DNA of 64,000 nt, taken from contig NZ_JH932292.1 of assembly GCF_000301035.1 (NCBI RefSeq), forward strand, positions 1,044,857-1,108,856, given 5' to 3'. Positions 35,132-43,938 of this stretch are shown here, in pieces. The DNA comes from Facklamia hominis CCUG 36813 (GTDB lineage: Bacteria > Bacillota > Bacilli > Lactobacillales > Aerococcaceae). A model generated the notes under the pieces. The model searched no databases. It was not told where the DNA came from and saw nothing but the letters and a program-made list of their open reading frames with translations. Position 1 is the stretch's first letter. Every line of letters begins with the position of its first letter. The position numbers and the translations under genes are program-made.

Positions 35132-35914
35132 TTAAAACCATTTTGTAAATCGTTTTAAAAAATTTTTACCTTTCTTTATATGAACGGAATCCCTTTGAAC
35201 CACATCTCCATTTAAAATAGCCTTAGCATTTTGCTGGAATTGTACGACTTTCTCTCGACCAAAGTCTTTCTCTAACTGAGCGAAGGCCTTTTGATAATGA
35301 AAAGAACGCCAGTCTAAATGATGAGCGTCAGATGCTAAGACATGCACCAGCCCTTGATCGATCATATCATAGGCATATTGATACAATTCCTTACCGTATA
35401 CTCCTGCAATACAAGAAGTCGTCACTTGGCTCAAACACCCTTGATTGATTAAATCAGCTAATAAAGAAAAATCAGCTTGAAAAGCAAGATTACGCTCAGG
35501 ATGTGCAATCACCGGAGTCAGACCCATATCCAAAAGGTTTTCAAGAATGGCAATCTCTTCTTGACTCGCTTGCTGCGTTGGAAATTCACACAAATAGTAA
35601 TTCCCCTGATCATCTAAAGATAATAAATGCTCCGCATAGAGGTCATCAAGCAAGTGTGAGGTAATCCGAATCTCTTGACTGGCATGCAAGGTCAGAGGAA
35701 TTCCTTCTTGATCATAGATGGATTGCAAAGCTTGTGTCGCTGCTTTGACATTCTTGGCATAATTATTATAACGGCCGTTTCGATGGTGGGGGGTTAAAAT
35801 CTGATGACTCACCCCTTGTTTAACCGCCTCTTTAGCAAGTCCAATTGAATCTTCCAATGTCTGTGCCCCATCGTCAACTCCTGGCAGTAAATGACTATGA
35901 ATATCAACTATCAA
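35132..35914 (-). CDS. cpsB: Metal-dependent tyrosine-protein phosphatase, PHP family (CpsB/YwqE-like)
   Basis: 260 residues, start TTG 35914 with AAAGGAG upstream. PHP fold: metal ligands in MIVDIHSHLLPGVDDGA, TPHHRNG, SQEIRIT, VIAHPERN, and ASDAHHLDWR. Dephosphorylates the tyrosine tail of CpsD, closing the kinase-phosphatase cycle. It lies between an unknown membrane protein (22 bases) and cpsC (97 bases). The C-terminus ends with a basic, possibly membrane-associated helix (KKGKNFLKRFTKWF). Confidence 0.93.
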   Translation of the reverse strand: MIVDIHSHLLPGVDDGAQTLEDSIGLAKEAVKQGVSHQILTPHHRNGRYNNYAKNVKAATQALQSIYDQEGIPLTLHASQEIRITSHLLDDLYAEHLLSLDDQGNYYLCEFPTQQASQEEIAILENLLDMGLTPVIAHPERNLAFQADFSLLADLINQGCLSQVTTSCIAGVYGKELYQYAYDMIDQGLVHVLASDAHHLDWRSFHYQKAFAQLEKDFGREKVVQFQQNAKAILNGDVVQRDSVHIKKGKNFLKRFTKWF

Positions 35915-35936
35915 GAAAATGCTCCTTTCCTACAAG

Positions 35937-36767
35937 CTAATCTTTCGAAGACGACGCTTCTTCCTCATTAGCTTCTTTATCATCATAAGCCAATACATGG
36001 GCTGAACTTTTTTCTTCAGTTTGATAGATATAGTCTTTATCCTGGTCTAGATCTGAGATATTACCTTCAAGGCGATGATCTTCTACTTGATCATCTTGAC
36101 GATCAGGCTCCTGGGAATCATCCATAACTTCGTCAAGCTCGTCATCATGAGCTTGAATGTCTTGGCTCTGAGATTCTTCCTCTGCCTTTTTGTCTTCTTT
36201 TCTGTTCCAGAATTTCAAAACATTCCAATCAAAGGCTTTCGATTCTCCAGCATGCTCTACATTTTTTAATGAAGAATCATCGAAATCTGTAGCTACTTCT
36301 TCATTCGTCGTACCACTGTTCAAGTCTTCTTCTAAATCATCAGTATAAGTTACTTGACCAGGAACTGGCGATTGATAACCCCCAGCTTCAACCTCACTGA
36401 TATTTGATGTCTTTGGCGATTGGTCTTGATTTTTATAGTAATAATAAGCCAGATATCCTAATAGTGCCAAGCCAGCTAAAATCAAAATCACCATGAAAAC
36501 TCGTGTCCAATCAATCACGATCCATTGATTAAACAAAGCGACCAATAAAATGGCTAAAGCAGAAAGTCCTATATGAACCCCAAAGCGACGACGATATTCC
36601 CACTCTTCGATACCATAAATTAGGAATAATAAGCCTAATACAACCCCAAGAACAACGACGGATAAAAAAGTATAAATTTTAGGGATGCCCCAATTCACAA
36701 TCAATCCATAAACTAGTAATACAGACAGTAACCCACACTGGATAAGATTAGCGACTCGCTTCATCAT
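35937..36767 (-). CDS. Membrane protein with long acidic tail, first gene of the cps-type operon
   Basis: 276 residues from ATG 36767 (GGGAGGA upstream); ATG 36782 is too far from any site. Four hydrophobic helices in the first about 120 residues (LLSVLLVYGLIVNWG, FLSVVVLGVVLGLLFLIYG, ALAILLVALFNQW, VFMVILILAGLALLGYLAYYYY). A polar, strongly acidic tail of about 155 residues follows, ending EEASSSKD. I do not recognise the family. In this operon it takes the place held by the LytR/CpsA protein in streptococcal clusters, but it has no LytR-CpsA-Psr motif. Confidence 0.8.
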   Translation of the reverse strand: MMKRVANLIQCGLLSVLLVYGLIVNWGIPKIYTFLSVVVLGVVLGLLFLIYGIEEWEYRRRFGVHIGLSALAILLVALFNQWIVIDWTRVFMVILILAGLALLGYLAYYYYKNQDQSPKTSNISEVEAGGYQSPVPGQVTYTDDLEEDLNSGTTNEEVATDFDDSSLKNVEHAGESKAFDWNVLKFWNRKEDKKAEEESQSQDIQAHDDELDEVMDDSQEPDRQDDQVEDHRLEGNISDLDQDKDYIYQTEEKSSAHVLAYDDKEANEEEASSSKD

Positions 36768-36803
36768 GACCATTCCTCCCATTAAAATACATTGATTGAT
36801 CCA

Positions 36804-36809
36804 ATTATA
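36804..36809 (-). promoter_or_regulatory. Extended -10 promoter of the cps-type operon
   Basis: Minus-strand TGTTATAAT, 37 bases upstream of the first gene. The -35 is weak (TATATC). Confidence 0.55.
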
Positions 36810-36865
36810 ACATAGATAAAAAGTTGGATATACTCATCCCGATCGATTATCCTTAAAGGATTAGC

Positions 36866-36900
36866 TAAAAATCAGCTGGATACTTAACCCAGCTGATTTT
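36866..36900 (-). terminator. Intrinsic terminator of metNIQ
   Basis: Minus-strand AAAATCAGCTGG/CCAGCTGATTTT perfect stem with a 9-base loop, then TTAGC. Confidence 0.85.
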
Positions 36901-36946
36901 ATACATTCTTATATCAAAACGAGCGTTCGAGCGATTAACTCTAATT

Positions 36947-37819
36947 TTATTCTTTTTCAGATTCAGGAGCAATATTTAAAGGTAAGTCATCTTTTTCTGA
37001 CCAAGCGGGGACGTCTGAGCCTTTAGACACTTCGCTCAATTTATCCGTCACCTCTTGACTATGATATAGCTCCACAATATGTGAATAAAGTGGATTTTCT
37101 TTTTGGTCTGCACGAGCAACGATTACATTCTTATAATCAATCGGTAAACTTGAGATATCTTCGGCATCATTATAAATTGCTTGATCGTCAGACAATCCTG
37201 CATCCGTCGCAAAATTATTATTAATGGCTGCTGCTGCCACATCTGGCAAGGCATTAGCTAATTGGGAAGCATCTAATTCTTGAAACTTGATATTTTTATC
37301 GTTTTTTATGATATCCGCAACCGTCGGTAAAACACCCTTGGATTCATCAACTTCAATTACTCCCGCTTGTTGCAAAGCTAGCAAAGCGCGACCACCATTA
37401 GTCACGTCGCTAGGAATAGCGACTGTATCCCCTTCTTTAAGCTCATCTAAGGACTTTATTTTTTCAGAATACAACTTTAAAGGTGCCACATAAGAGAAGC
37501 CGATCGCCTGTAAATCTTCTTTATTTGATTCGTTCCAGTCATTTAGATAAGCCACATGTTGAAAAGCATTGAGATCAATTGATCCATCTGCTAAGGAAAT
37601 ATTAGGTTGAACATAATCATTAAAGAGAACAATCTCCAGATCAATCCCCTCTGATTTTGCTTTATCTTGGACAACCTTCCAAACATCCTCTTCATATTCC
37701 GAAGCAACTCCCACCTTCACACTTTCACCCTCAAAAGACTTATCTTGAGCGTGAATTGTCCCCGTCAATAATGAAGCAATTAAAGATACAGATGCAATGG
37801 TTTTAAACAATTTTTTCAT
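36947..37819 (-). CDS. metQ: Methionine-binding protein MetQ, without lipobox
   Basis: 290 residues from ATG 37819 (AAAGGAG upstream). NlpA/MetQ family: VKVGVASEYEEDVWKVVQDKAKSEGIDLEIVLFNDYVQPN start and NAFQHVAYLNDW (ligand pocket). Located behind metI and metN. The signal peptide ends SLLTGTIHAQD, a textbook signal peptidase I site (IHA before Q), and the whole protein contains no cysteine, so it cannot be lipidated. Gram-positive MetQ is normally a lipoprotein. How it stays at the cell surface is unclear. Confidence 0.93.
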   Translation of the reverse strand: MKKLFKTIASVSLIASLLTGTIHAQDKSFEGESVKVGVASEYEEDVWKVVQDKAKSEGIDLEIVLFNDYVQPNISLADGSIDLNAFQHVAYLNDWNESNKEDLQAIGFSYVAPLKLYSEKIKSLDELKEGDTVAIPSDVTNGGRALLALQQAGVIEVDESKGVLPTVADIIKNDKNIKFQELDASQLANALPDVAAAAINNNFATDAGLSDDQAIYNDAEDISSLPIDYKNVIVARADQKENPLYSHIVELYHSQEVTDKLSEVSKGSDVPAWSEKDDLPLNIAPESEKE

Positions 37820-37922
37820 AATCAATTTCTCCTTTATAATTTAATCTATCTTTGTAGTTTCTATACAACAGAATATCTGTTATCGAAATCTTTTGGACAG
37901 TTCACTAAAGCTTATCCCTTGT

Positions 37923-38663
37923 TTAGTCGCGATGATCGCATAAACGGATCAATCCATTGAAGATCACTTGACTAATAAACACGATCACTAAGATTAAGAC
38001 AGTTGCCACTAAAATAACATCCATCCTTGAACGCTGGTAACCTCTAGCAATCGCGACAGTGCCTAATCCCCCGCCACCAACAGCCCCAGCCATCGCTGTC
38101 AGTCCTATCACACTAATAATCGTAGATGCTGAGACCCTCAACAGACTTGGAAGCCCTTCTCTCAAATATACTCGAGTAATAATATCCCAAGGGGTTGATC
38201 CCATCGCTAAAGCAGCTTCAATCACACCGGGATCTACTTCCAGCAAGGCAATTTCAACTTGTCTAGCAAAAAAAGGAATCGTACCTGCGATAATTGGAAC
38301 AGCTGCGGCAGACGGACCGATTGATGTACCAACAATCCAACGAGTAACTCCTACCAGTAAAGCCAATAGAATGATAAAGGGAATCGACCGGAAAATATTG
38401 ATAAACGAGTCCAAGATCTTATAAATCGTACGATTAGGTAAAATCCCCTTAGGCCCCGTAACAGTAATTATAACCCCAATAATTAAACCTAGTAACCCTG
38501 CAAAAATAATCGTTAAGCCAAGCATATAGACCGTCTCAATAAAGCCCTTCACAAACTCATCTAGTAAAGGCCAAGCATAAGGTAAGTGCTCTGCCATCCA
38601 ATTAGAAAAATTTGGAAATTGCTCTTGAACGGAATCAAACAGTTCGATTCTTAAATTATCCAT
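37923..38663 (-). CDS. metI: Methionine ABC importer permease
   Basis: 246 residues, five or six membrane helices; EAALAMGSTPWDIITRVYLREGLPSL is the EAA coupling loop contacting MetN. AGAVGGGGLGTVAIARGYQR is the MetI-family C-terminal segment. Its ATG lies inside the last codons of metN (overlap 38656-38663) with GGAGG in metN's 3' end, so translation is coupled. Longer than usual (about 220) because of an N-terminal extension of about 25 residues. Confidence 0.93.
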   Translation of the reverse strand: MDNLRIELFDSVQEQFPNFSNWMAEHLPYAWPLLDEFVKGFIETVYMLGLTIIFAGLLGLIIGVIITVTGPKGILPNRTIYKILDSFINIFRSIPFIILLALLVGVTRWIVGTSIGPSAAAVPIIAGTIPFFARQVEIALLEVDPGVIEAALAMGSTPWDIITRVYLREGLPSLLRVSASTIISVIGLTAMAGAVGGGGLGTVAIARGYQRSRMDVILVATVLILVIVFISQVIFNGLIRLCDHRD

Positions 38664-39705
38664 GATATTCCTCCTTATTCGATTGAATTAACTCAACTTG
38701 AACCTGTCTTTCCTTGAGATAGGCTAAGGCTTTTTCGAGTTGTTGGTCTGAGGCATCAAAGGTCACCAATAGATTCCCAACGGAGACTCCTTGAAGTACT
38801 TCAACGTTCCCATATAAAATATTGACATCTAAGCCATATTCTTTGGCTAAATGGGTAATAATCGGTTGATTCGTTCCCGATCCAACATAAGATAAGCGTG
38901 CAATCGTTGGTAAATTCTGTGAACTTGCTTGAATTTTATCTAAAACAACCTTTACCTCACGGTCAAAATGGGTAGCCGTATCTATAAATTCCTTGGTCAA
39001 TGCTTTGCGTGGATTGGTAAAGATATCAACGATCGATCCCTGCTCTAAAATTTTTCCATTTTCCATCACCGCCACTCGGTGGCATAAATCTTTTACAACT
39101 GCCATCTCGTGCGTAATAATCACAATTGTCAAATTTAATTTTTGATTTAACTGCCGTAATAAGTCTAAAATCGATTGAGTCGTTTTAGGATCCAAGGCAG
39201 ACGTTGCTTCATCACATAATAAAATATCTGGATCATTAGCCAAAGCTCTTGCGATCGCTACCCGTTGTTTTTGTCCGCCTGACAATTGGTTAGGATAAGC
39301 GGCCGCTTTATCCGCTAAGCCTACTAAGGTTAATAAGTCCTGTACCTTTTCTTGCTTTTGACTTTGAGTCAATTTAGATCCTTTCAAAGGAAAAGCAACA
39401 TTATCTGCAATCGTTCTTGATTCCATTAAATTAAAATGTTGAAAAATCATACCTATTTTCTTACGTGCCTGACGTAACTTACCAGCAGATAAAGCTAGCA
39501 TATCTTGTCCTTTGACCAACACCTGTCCCTGACTAGGTCTTTGCAATAGGTTAATCGTTCGAACCAGAGTAGACTTACCAGCTCCCGAGTAACCCACGAT
39601 ACCATAAATTTCTCCTGCCTCAACTTTCAAATTCACATCACTCACTGCGGTTATTTCCCGATCATCCACTTGAAAATGAACCGTTAAATCCTTTAATTCG
39701 ATCAT
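38656..39705 (-). CDS. metN: Methionine ABC importer ATPase with NIL domain
   Basis: 349 residues from ATG 39705 (MIELKDLTVHF; GGGAG 8 bases upstream). Walker A GYSGAGKST, Q-loop IFQHFNL, signature LSGGQKQRVAIARAL, Walker B DILLCDEATSALDP, H-loop ITHE. A C-terminal NIL domain (about residues 270-345, ILYGNVEVLQGVSVGNLLVTF) binds methionine and inhibits transport when internal methionine is high. First gene of metN-metI-metQ, under a methionine T-box. Confidence 0.95.
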   Translation of the reverse strand: MIELKDLTVHFQVDDREITAVSDVNLKVEAGEIYGIVGYSGAGKSTLVRTINLLQRPSQGQVLVKGQDMLALSAGKLRQARKKIGMIFQHFNLMESRTIADNVAFPLKGSKLTQSQKQEKVQDLLTLVGLADKAAAYPNQLSGGQKQRVAIARALANDPDILLCDEATSALDPKTTQSILDLLRQLNQKLNLTIVIITHEMAVVKDLCHRVAVMENGKILEQGSIVDIFTNPRKALTKEFIDTATHFDREVKVVLDKIQASSQNLPTIARLSYVGSGTNQPIITHLAKEYGLDVNILYGNVEVLQGVSVGNLLVTFDASDQQLEKALAYLKERQVQVELIQSNKEEYHG

Positions 39706-39727
39706 TCTCATAACTCCCTTCTCCATA

Positions 39728-40008
39728 AAAAAATCTCGTCCTCAACAAAGGACGAGAAGAATTCGTGTTACCACCTTATTTTGTAGATCCATCACTGAAG
39801 CTACCTCAGCCAGTACGCAAGACTTACCGTCTTGTTATACTGCTGCCTATCTAACGGGTGCCGCCGTCTAGTCTTATTGCTATGCATTCAGACTAGCCAC
39901 TCAGTGGCCATTTTCAATTGGGTTAGACTACTTACTTCCACCAACCGTAAGCTCTCTATCAATCCACGAACAATTTACTTTCCACTTCAACGTGTTTCTT
40001 AAACTATT
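39728..40008 (-). promoter_or_regulatory. Methionine T-box riboswitch of metNIQ
   Basis: Read on the minus strand: stem I with an AGAGAG start near 39953, the GGTTGGTGGAA segment, then GAAAAUGGCC. The AUG at 39909-39911 is the specifier (Met). The T-box sequence AAGGTGGTAACACG lies at 39764-39777. The terminator stem TCTCGTCC/GGACGAGA is at 39734-39757 with a T-run to 39726. Uncharged tRNA-Met should stabilise the antiterminator and turn on metNIQ. Confidence 0.93.
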
Positions 40009-40014
40009 GACCTT

Positions 40015-40042
40015 ATTCTACCAACTATTTATCAAATGTCAA
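40015..40042 (-). promoter_or_regulatory. Promoter of the metNIQ T-box transcript
   Basis: Minus-strand TTGACA (40037-40042), 16-bp spacer, TAGAAT (40015-40020) preceded by TGG. Confidence 0.8.
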
Positions 40043-40075
40043 TGCTTTTTTAATGAATTAAGAAATATTCTCACT

Positions 40076-41236
40076 TTACTCGGTCTTCTTAAATGCTGTC
40101 ATCCGCTGAACAGCTTGTTGCAACAAGTCCATGCTAGCAGCATAAGATAAGCGACAATAACCTTTACCAGCTTGACCAAAGCAACTACCTGGAATCAAGC
40201 CCACACCAGCTTGGTGAGCAAGGTCTAAACAAAACTGATAATCATCGCCTTGATAGCTTGCTGGCACTTTAATAAAGAGGTAGAAGGCTCCTCTAGGAGA
40301 AGACACTTCATATCCCGCCTCAGTCAAAGCAGCAACTAAATAATCCCGACGCGTTTGATAAGATTGGCGCATCGAGGCAATCACTTGATCTCCTTGAGTA
40401 TAAGCTGCCAAAGCCGCGTACTGAGATTGTGTCGAAGCTGCTGTTACACACGCTTGATGCACTTTAAAGACTTCCTGTATTAAGTCTTGAGGGCCACACA
40501 CGAAGCCCATGCGCCACCCGGTCATAGCGTGAGATTTAGAAGCCCCATTTACTAGTAGAGTCTGATTTGGAATGAACTGAGCCAAAGAGACAGGGTCTTG
40601 GTCAAAATTCAAAAAGGAATAAATCTCATCCGCAATGACAAATAGTTGATGCGTCTTAATAACTTGTGCCAAGGCTTGCACTTCCTGAGCACTGTATGCT
40701 TGACCCGTCGGGTTAACAGGGTGATTAAAAATTAACAACCGTGCTTTAGGATGCGCTTTAACCGCTGATTCCAGAAGATCTGGCGTTAATTTCATAGACT
40801 GTTTCGATAAATCAATCGGAATTAACTCTCCCCCAACAACACTAATTTGAGTTTTATAGGCCCCATAATATGGAGAAGGAACCAACACCTGATCTCCTGG
40901 ATTTAAACACGCCATTAAGCAAGCAAATATCCCCTCGGTCGCCCCATTTGTAACGATAATTTCTTGATCAATTGAATAATCCAAGCCAAAATGGCGTTTT
41001 AAAAAGGCTTGAATAGCCTTTCTTAAAGCAATAAGACCTCTTGAATGGCTATAACCATTATCTGTTGCTTGAATCGCCTGGATGGCTGCTTCTTTTATAA
41101 AATCTGGTGTATCAAAATCAGGCTCCCCAATCGTCAACCGGATCAAATCAGGAATATTTGAAATTTGATCATCAAAAGCGCGTATTGGACTTTGGCTTGC
41201 CTTGGCTAAATTTTTATTCAATTGAAATTCTCCCAT
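40076..41236 (-). CDS. Class I/II PLP aminotransferase (PatA/AraT-like)
   Basis: 386 residues, fold-type I aminotransferase, family Ia. Landmarks: IRLTIGEPDFDTPDFI, the NHPVNPTGQAYS substrate loop, VIADEIYSFLNFD (Asp binding pyridine N), and Schiff-base lysine in NGASKSHAMTGWRMGF. A conserved Arg follows near the C-terminus in GYCRLSYA. Closest by look to B. subtilis PatA (N-acetyl-LL-diaminopimelate or aromatic/branched aminotransferase); substrate unresolved. ATG 41236 is preceded by GAAAGGTGG. Lies just upstream of the Met T-box promoter. Confidence 0.88.
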   Translation of the reverse strand: MGEFQLNKNLAKASQSPIRAFDDQISNIPDLIRLTIGEPDFDTPDFIKEAAIQAIQATDNGYSHSRGLIALRKAIQAFLKRHFGLDYSIDQEIIVTNGATEGIFACLMACLNPGDQVLVPSPYYGAYKTQISVVGGELIPIDLSKQSMKLTPDLLESAVKAHPKARLLIFNHPVNPTGQAYSAQEVQALAQVIKTHQLFVIADEIYSFLNFDQDPVSLAQFIPNQTLLVNGASKSHAMTGWRMGFVCGPQDLIQEVFKVHQACVTAASTQSQYAALAAYTQGDQVIASMRQSYQTRRDYLVAALTEAGYEVSSPRGAFYLFIKVPASYQGDDYQFCLDLAHQAGVGLIPGSCFGQAGKGYCRLSYAASMDLLQQAVQRMTAFKKTE

Positions 41237-41304
41237 TCGAAGAAACCACCTTTCTTAACGGTTCTATTTTAGCACATTATTCATCGGTGTTTAATCAACA
41301 AGGA

Positions 41305-42078
41305 TTAATCCCCATACTCTGTTTCATCTTCTAGCCATACATCAAACCCTTGACTTTGAACAACTCGCATCAATTGGGCACGTTTCTTTTTTCCCTGTGC
41401 CAATTTGCTAATGACTTGATTAGTAAAGGTGTCCGATCGTTGATTCTTGTTTCGGGTATCATAGTAATGGCTCATAGCCTCATCGTAGGCTTGAAAAGTC
41501 TGGTCATAATTGGCCAAATAAGGATAACTATTTTCACCCAACTTCATATTAACCGGAATACGCGGTTTTTTCTCAGGTTGATCATCCGGATACCCCATAC
41601 CCAAGCCTAGAATCGGAAAAGTTAACTCAGGTAACTTCAGCAATTGAATAACCCTAGTCGGATCATTCAAAATAGAGCCAAAAAAGACCGCTCCTAAACC
41701 GGAGGCCTCCGCTGCCAAAGTTAGGCTTTGTGCTTGTAAGTAGGCATCTGCTAGGCCTTGAAAAAAGTTATCCATTGATCGAAATTTGGATCCCTGATAA
41801 CCCTTGGCTTTGGCAATTTGACTATTTCTATAAAGGTCTACAATAAAAATAAATAATTCTGGTGTCTTTGCCAGATAAGGCTGACAGGCTACTTGAGCCA
41901 ACTCTGCCTTTAACTTAGGATCTGTTACCCTAATCCATGACGCCATTTGCATGCCCGTTGAAGTAGCTGTACGGTTCATGGCTTCAAGCATAGTCGTTAA
42001 ATCTTCCATTGGAATAGCTTGATCCTTAAAAAAACGAATACTACGATGATTTAATAAGGTGTGAATCGTTGAGTTCAT
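41305..42078 (-). CDS. NfsA/FRP-type flavin nitroreductase
   Basis: 257 residues. Starts LLNHRSIRFFKDQAIP with the FMN-phosphate-binding HRSIR. SLTLAAEASGLGAVFFGSILND is the central FMN segment, and LGLGMGYPDDQPEKKPRIP is typical of NADPH-dependent oxidoreductases (NfsA, NfrA). Probable homodimeric NAD(P)H-FMN enzyme reducing nitro compounds or flavins in the cytoplasm. Start ATG 42078 with GAGGGGG upstream. Divergent from the DadA-like gene. Confidence 0.88.
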   Translation of the reverse strand: MNSTIHTLLNHRSIRFFKDQAIPMEDLTTMLEAMNRTATSTGMQMASWIRVTDPKLKAELAQVACQPYLAKTPELFIFIVDLYRNSQIAKAKGYQGSKFRSMDNFFQGLADAYLQAQSLTLAAEASGLGAVFFGSILNDPTRVIQLLKLPELTFPILGLGMGYPDDQPEKKPRIPVNMKLGENSYPYLANYDQTFQAYDEAMSHYYDTRNKNQRSDTFTNQVISKLAQGKKKRAQLMRVVQSQGFDVWLEDETEYGD

Positions 42079-42165
42079 CCTTATTCCCCCTCTTTGCTTT
42101 TAGTCCTCATTAGTCTAGAATAGCATTAAACAGGTCCTAAAATCCAATTAGAAAGAGGTCTATTT

Positions 42166-43305
42166 ATGAAAGATCAAAAAATAGCCATTATTGGTGGTGG
42201 CATCGTCGGTTCCACCGCTGCCTACTACCTTAGCCGTAAAAACTATGACGTAACCCTGTACGATCATGGAGTCGGTCAAGCGACTCGTGCTTCGGCCGGC
42301 ATTATTTGCCCCTGGTTTTCAAAAAGACGCAATAAAGCTTGGTACTTTCTTGTATCAAAAGGAGCCGAATTTTACCGCCAGTTTATGGAAGATCTTTCCC
42401 AAGACGGTTATAAAACCGATGGTATTTTCCAAGAAGATACTGCCCTTCTTCCACGAAAAAAAGATAAAGACCTTCAATTCGACCTAGATCAAGCCGCTAA
42501 GAAACGTCCAGAATCTCCATCTATCGGATTTGTTAAATCACTAACTAGCCAAAAAATCAAAAAAGCATTTCCTCTCTATGAATCTAATCTACCCGCTAGC
42601 TGGATTCAAGGGGGCGCTCGCATTGATGGTCTAGCCCTCATTCAAACCCTCCAGCAAGCAGTCAAAGATCGTGGCAAACAAGTGATTCACGATAAAGCCA
42701 GCTTTCAAAGATCTCCTCAAGGAAAATACTTAATTAAAAGCCATGACTTTACAGAGTCCTATGATCAAATACTCCTAGCTGTCGGACCATGGTTACCAGA
42801 ACTCTTAAAACCCTTTGGTCTAGCCTGTGACATTCGTCCACAAAAGGGGCAGCTTTTAAGCTTTTATGATAGCGACTGGACGAATAAACATTGGCCTGTC
42901 ATTATGCCGCCAGGTGAAGTAGACATTATCCCTTTTAATAATGGAGAAATCGTCATCGGTGCTTCTCACGAGGACAATCAGGGATTTGATTTAAAACCGG
43001 ATGCAAAAGTTCTTAACGAGCTGCTTCAACATGCTTATAACTATGTCCCAACACTCAAGAATCGATCGATTCATTCAACAAGAGTTGGTACCCGGGCCTA
43101 TACTTCGACATATGATATATTAGTTGGTGCAGTTCCTCAATTAAATAACGTTTGGGCCATCTCCGGCTTAGGTTCCTCCGGACTAACTTCCGGACCCTAC
43201 TTAGCTTACCAATGGGTTCAATTGCTTGACCAAGGGAGCTGGGAAATTGATGCGTCGCTATACCCAATTGAGCAATATATCTATCCTCAATCAATGAGCA
43301 AATAA
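42166..43305 (+). CDS. FAD-dependent oxidoreductase (DadA/glycine oxidase-like)
   Basis: 379 residues, DAO family. N-terminal Rossmann motif IGGGIVGSTAAYYLSRKNYDVTLYD (GxGxxG), then ASAGIICPW. The C-terminal WAISGLGSSGLTSGPYLAYQWVQLL is the second FAD motif. Probably oxidises a D-amino acid or other secondary amine. AGAAAGAGG precedes the ATG. Followed by mscL at 58 bases. Confidence 0.87.
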   Translation: MKDQKIAIIGGGIVGSTAAYYLSRKNYDVTLYDHGVGQATRASAGIICPWFSKRRNKAWYFLVSKGAEFYRQFMEDLSQDGYKTDGIFQEDTALLPRKKDKDLQFDLDQAAKKRPESPSIGFVKSLTSQKIKKAFPLYESNLPASWIQGGARIDGLALIQTLQQAVKDRGKQVIHDKASFQRSPQGKYLIKSHDFTESYDQILLAVGPWLPELLKPFGLACDIRPQKGQLLSFYDSDWTNKHWPVIMPPGEVDIIPFNNGEIVIGASHEDNQGFDLKPDAKVLNELLQHAYNYVPTLKNRSIHSTRVGTRAYTSTYDILVGAVPQLNNVWAISGLGSSGLTSGPYLAYQWVQLLDQGSWEIDASLYPIEQYIYPQSMSK

Positions 43306-43363
43306 CTTGAAGCTTTAGACAAAATAGCCTATATTTAAGCTATCTAAAATAGGAGGTATTTGT

Positions 43364-43738
43364 ATGTGGAAGGAATTTAAAGCGTTTATCGCTAATGATA
43401 ATATTATTACTATGGCAACTGGGATCATTATGGGATCAGCTTTTACCAAAATCGTGAGCTCCTTAGTCGATAATATTTTCATGCCTTTGATCGTAGCCAT
43501 CACAGGACAAGCAGATGTGACAGGACTTGCTTTTAATATTGGAAATACGACATTACAATATGGTCAGTTTTTACAAGCCATTATTGACTTCATCTTAATT
43601 GCTCTTTTCCTTTATTTAACGCTTAAAGCTCTGGAAAGAGTTCAACATAAGAAGATTGTTTCACCGGATCCTGAACCTGAAGGCCCTAGCGAAACAGAAT
43701 TGCTACAAGAAATCTTAGGCGAATTGAAAAAAAGATAA
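43364..43738 (+). CDS. mscL: Large-conductance mechanosensitive channel
   Basis: 124 residues. N-terminal WKEFKAFIANDNIITMATGIIMGSAFTKIVSSLVDNIFMPLI (amphipathic helix plus TM1 with the FTKIVSSLV pore segment). A short extracellular loop follows, then TM2 YGQFLQAIIDFILIALFLYLTLKAL and a charged C-terminal helix ELLQEILGELKKR. Emergency valve under hypo-osmotic shock, pentameric. Strong GGAGG before ATG. The N-terminal FIANDNIITMATG deviates from the common GNVLDLAIG. Confidence 0.95.
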   Translation: MWKEFKAFIANDNIITMATGIIMGSAFTKIVSSLVDNIFMPLIVAITGQADVTGLAFNIGNTTLQYGQFLQAIIDFILIALFLYLTLKALERVQHKKIVSPDPEPEGPSETELLQEILGELKKR

Positions 43739-43743
43739 CAAAA

Positions 43744-43787
43744 TAAACGGGTAAGTAGGTGTTGAAACAACTCTACTTACCCGTTTG
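43744..43787 (+). terminator. Intrinsic terminator of mscL
   Basis: AAACGGGTAAGTAG/CTACTTACCCGTTT perfect 14-bp stem with a 14-base loop, then GTTATTT. Confidence 0.88.
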
Positions 43788-43938
43788 TTATTTATAGATG
43801 AAGTACTCTGTATTTTAATAGGCCGAATGTTCTGCACCAAAAAAATACTGAACATCGACGACAATTGAATACATGTTTGATCTAAACCAGATAGCACCTC
43901 ATCAATGATAGCCAGCCATCTAATAAGGTTCATAAAAC

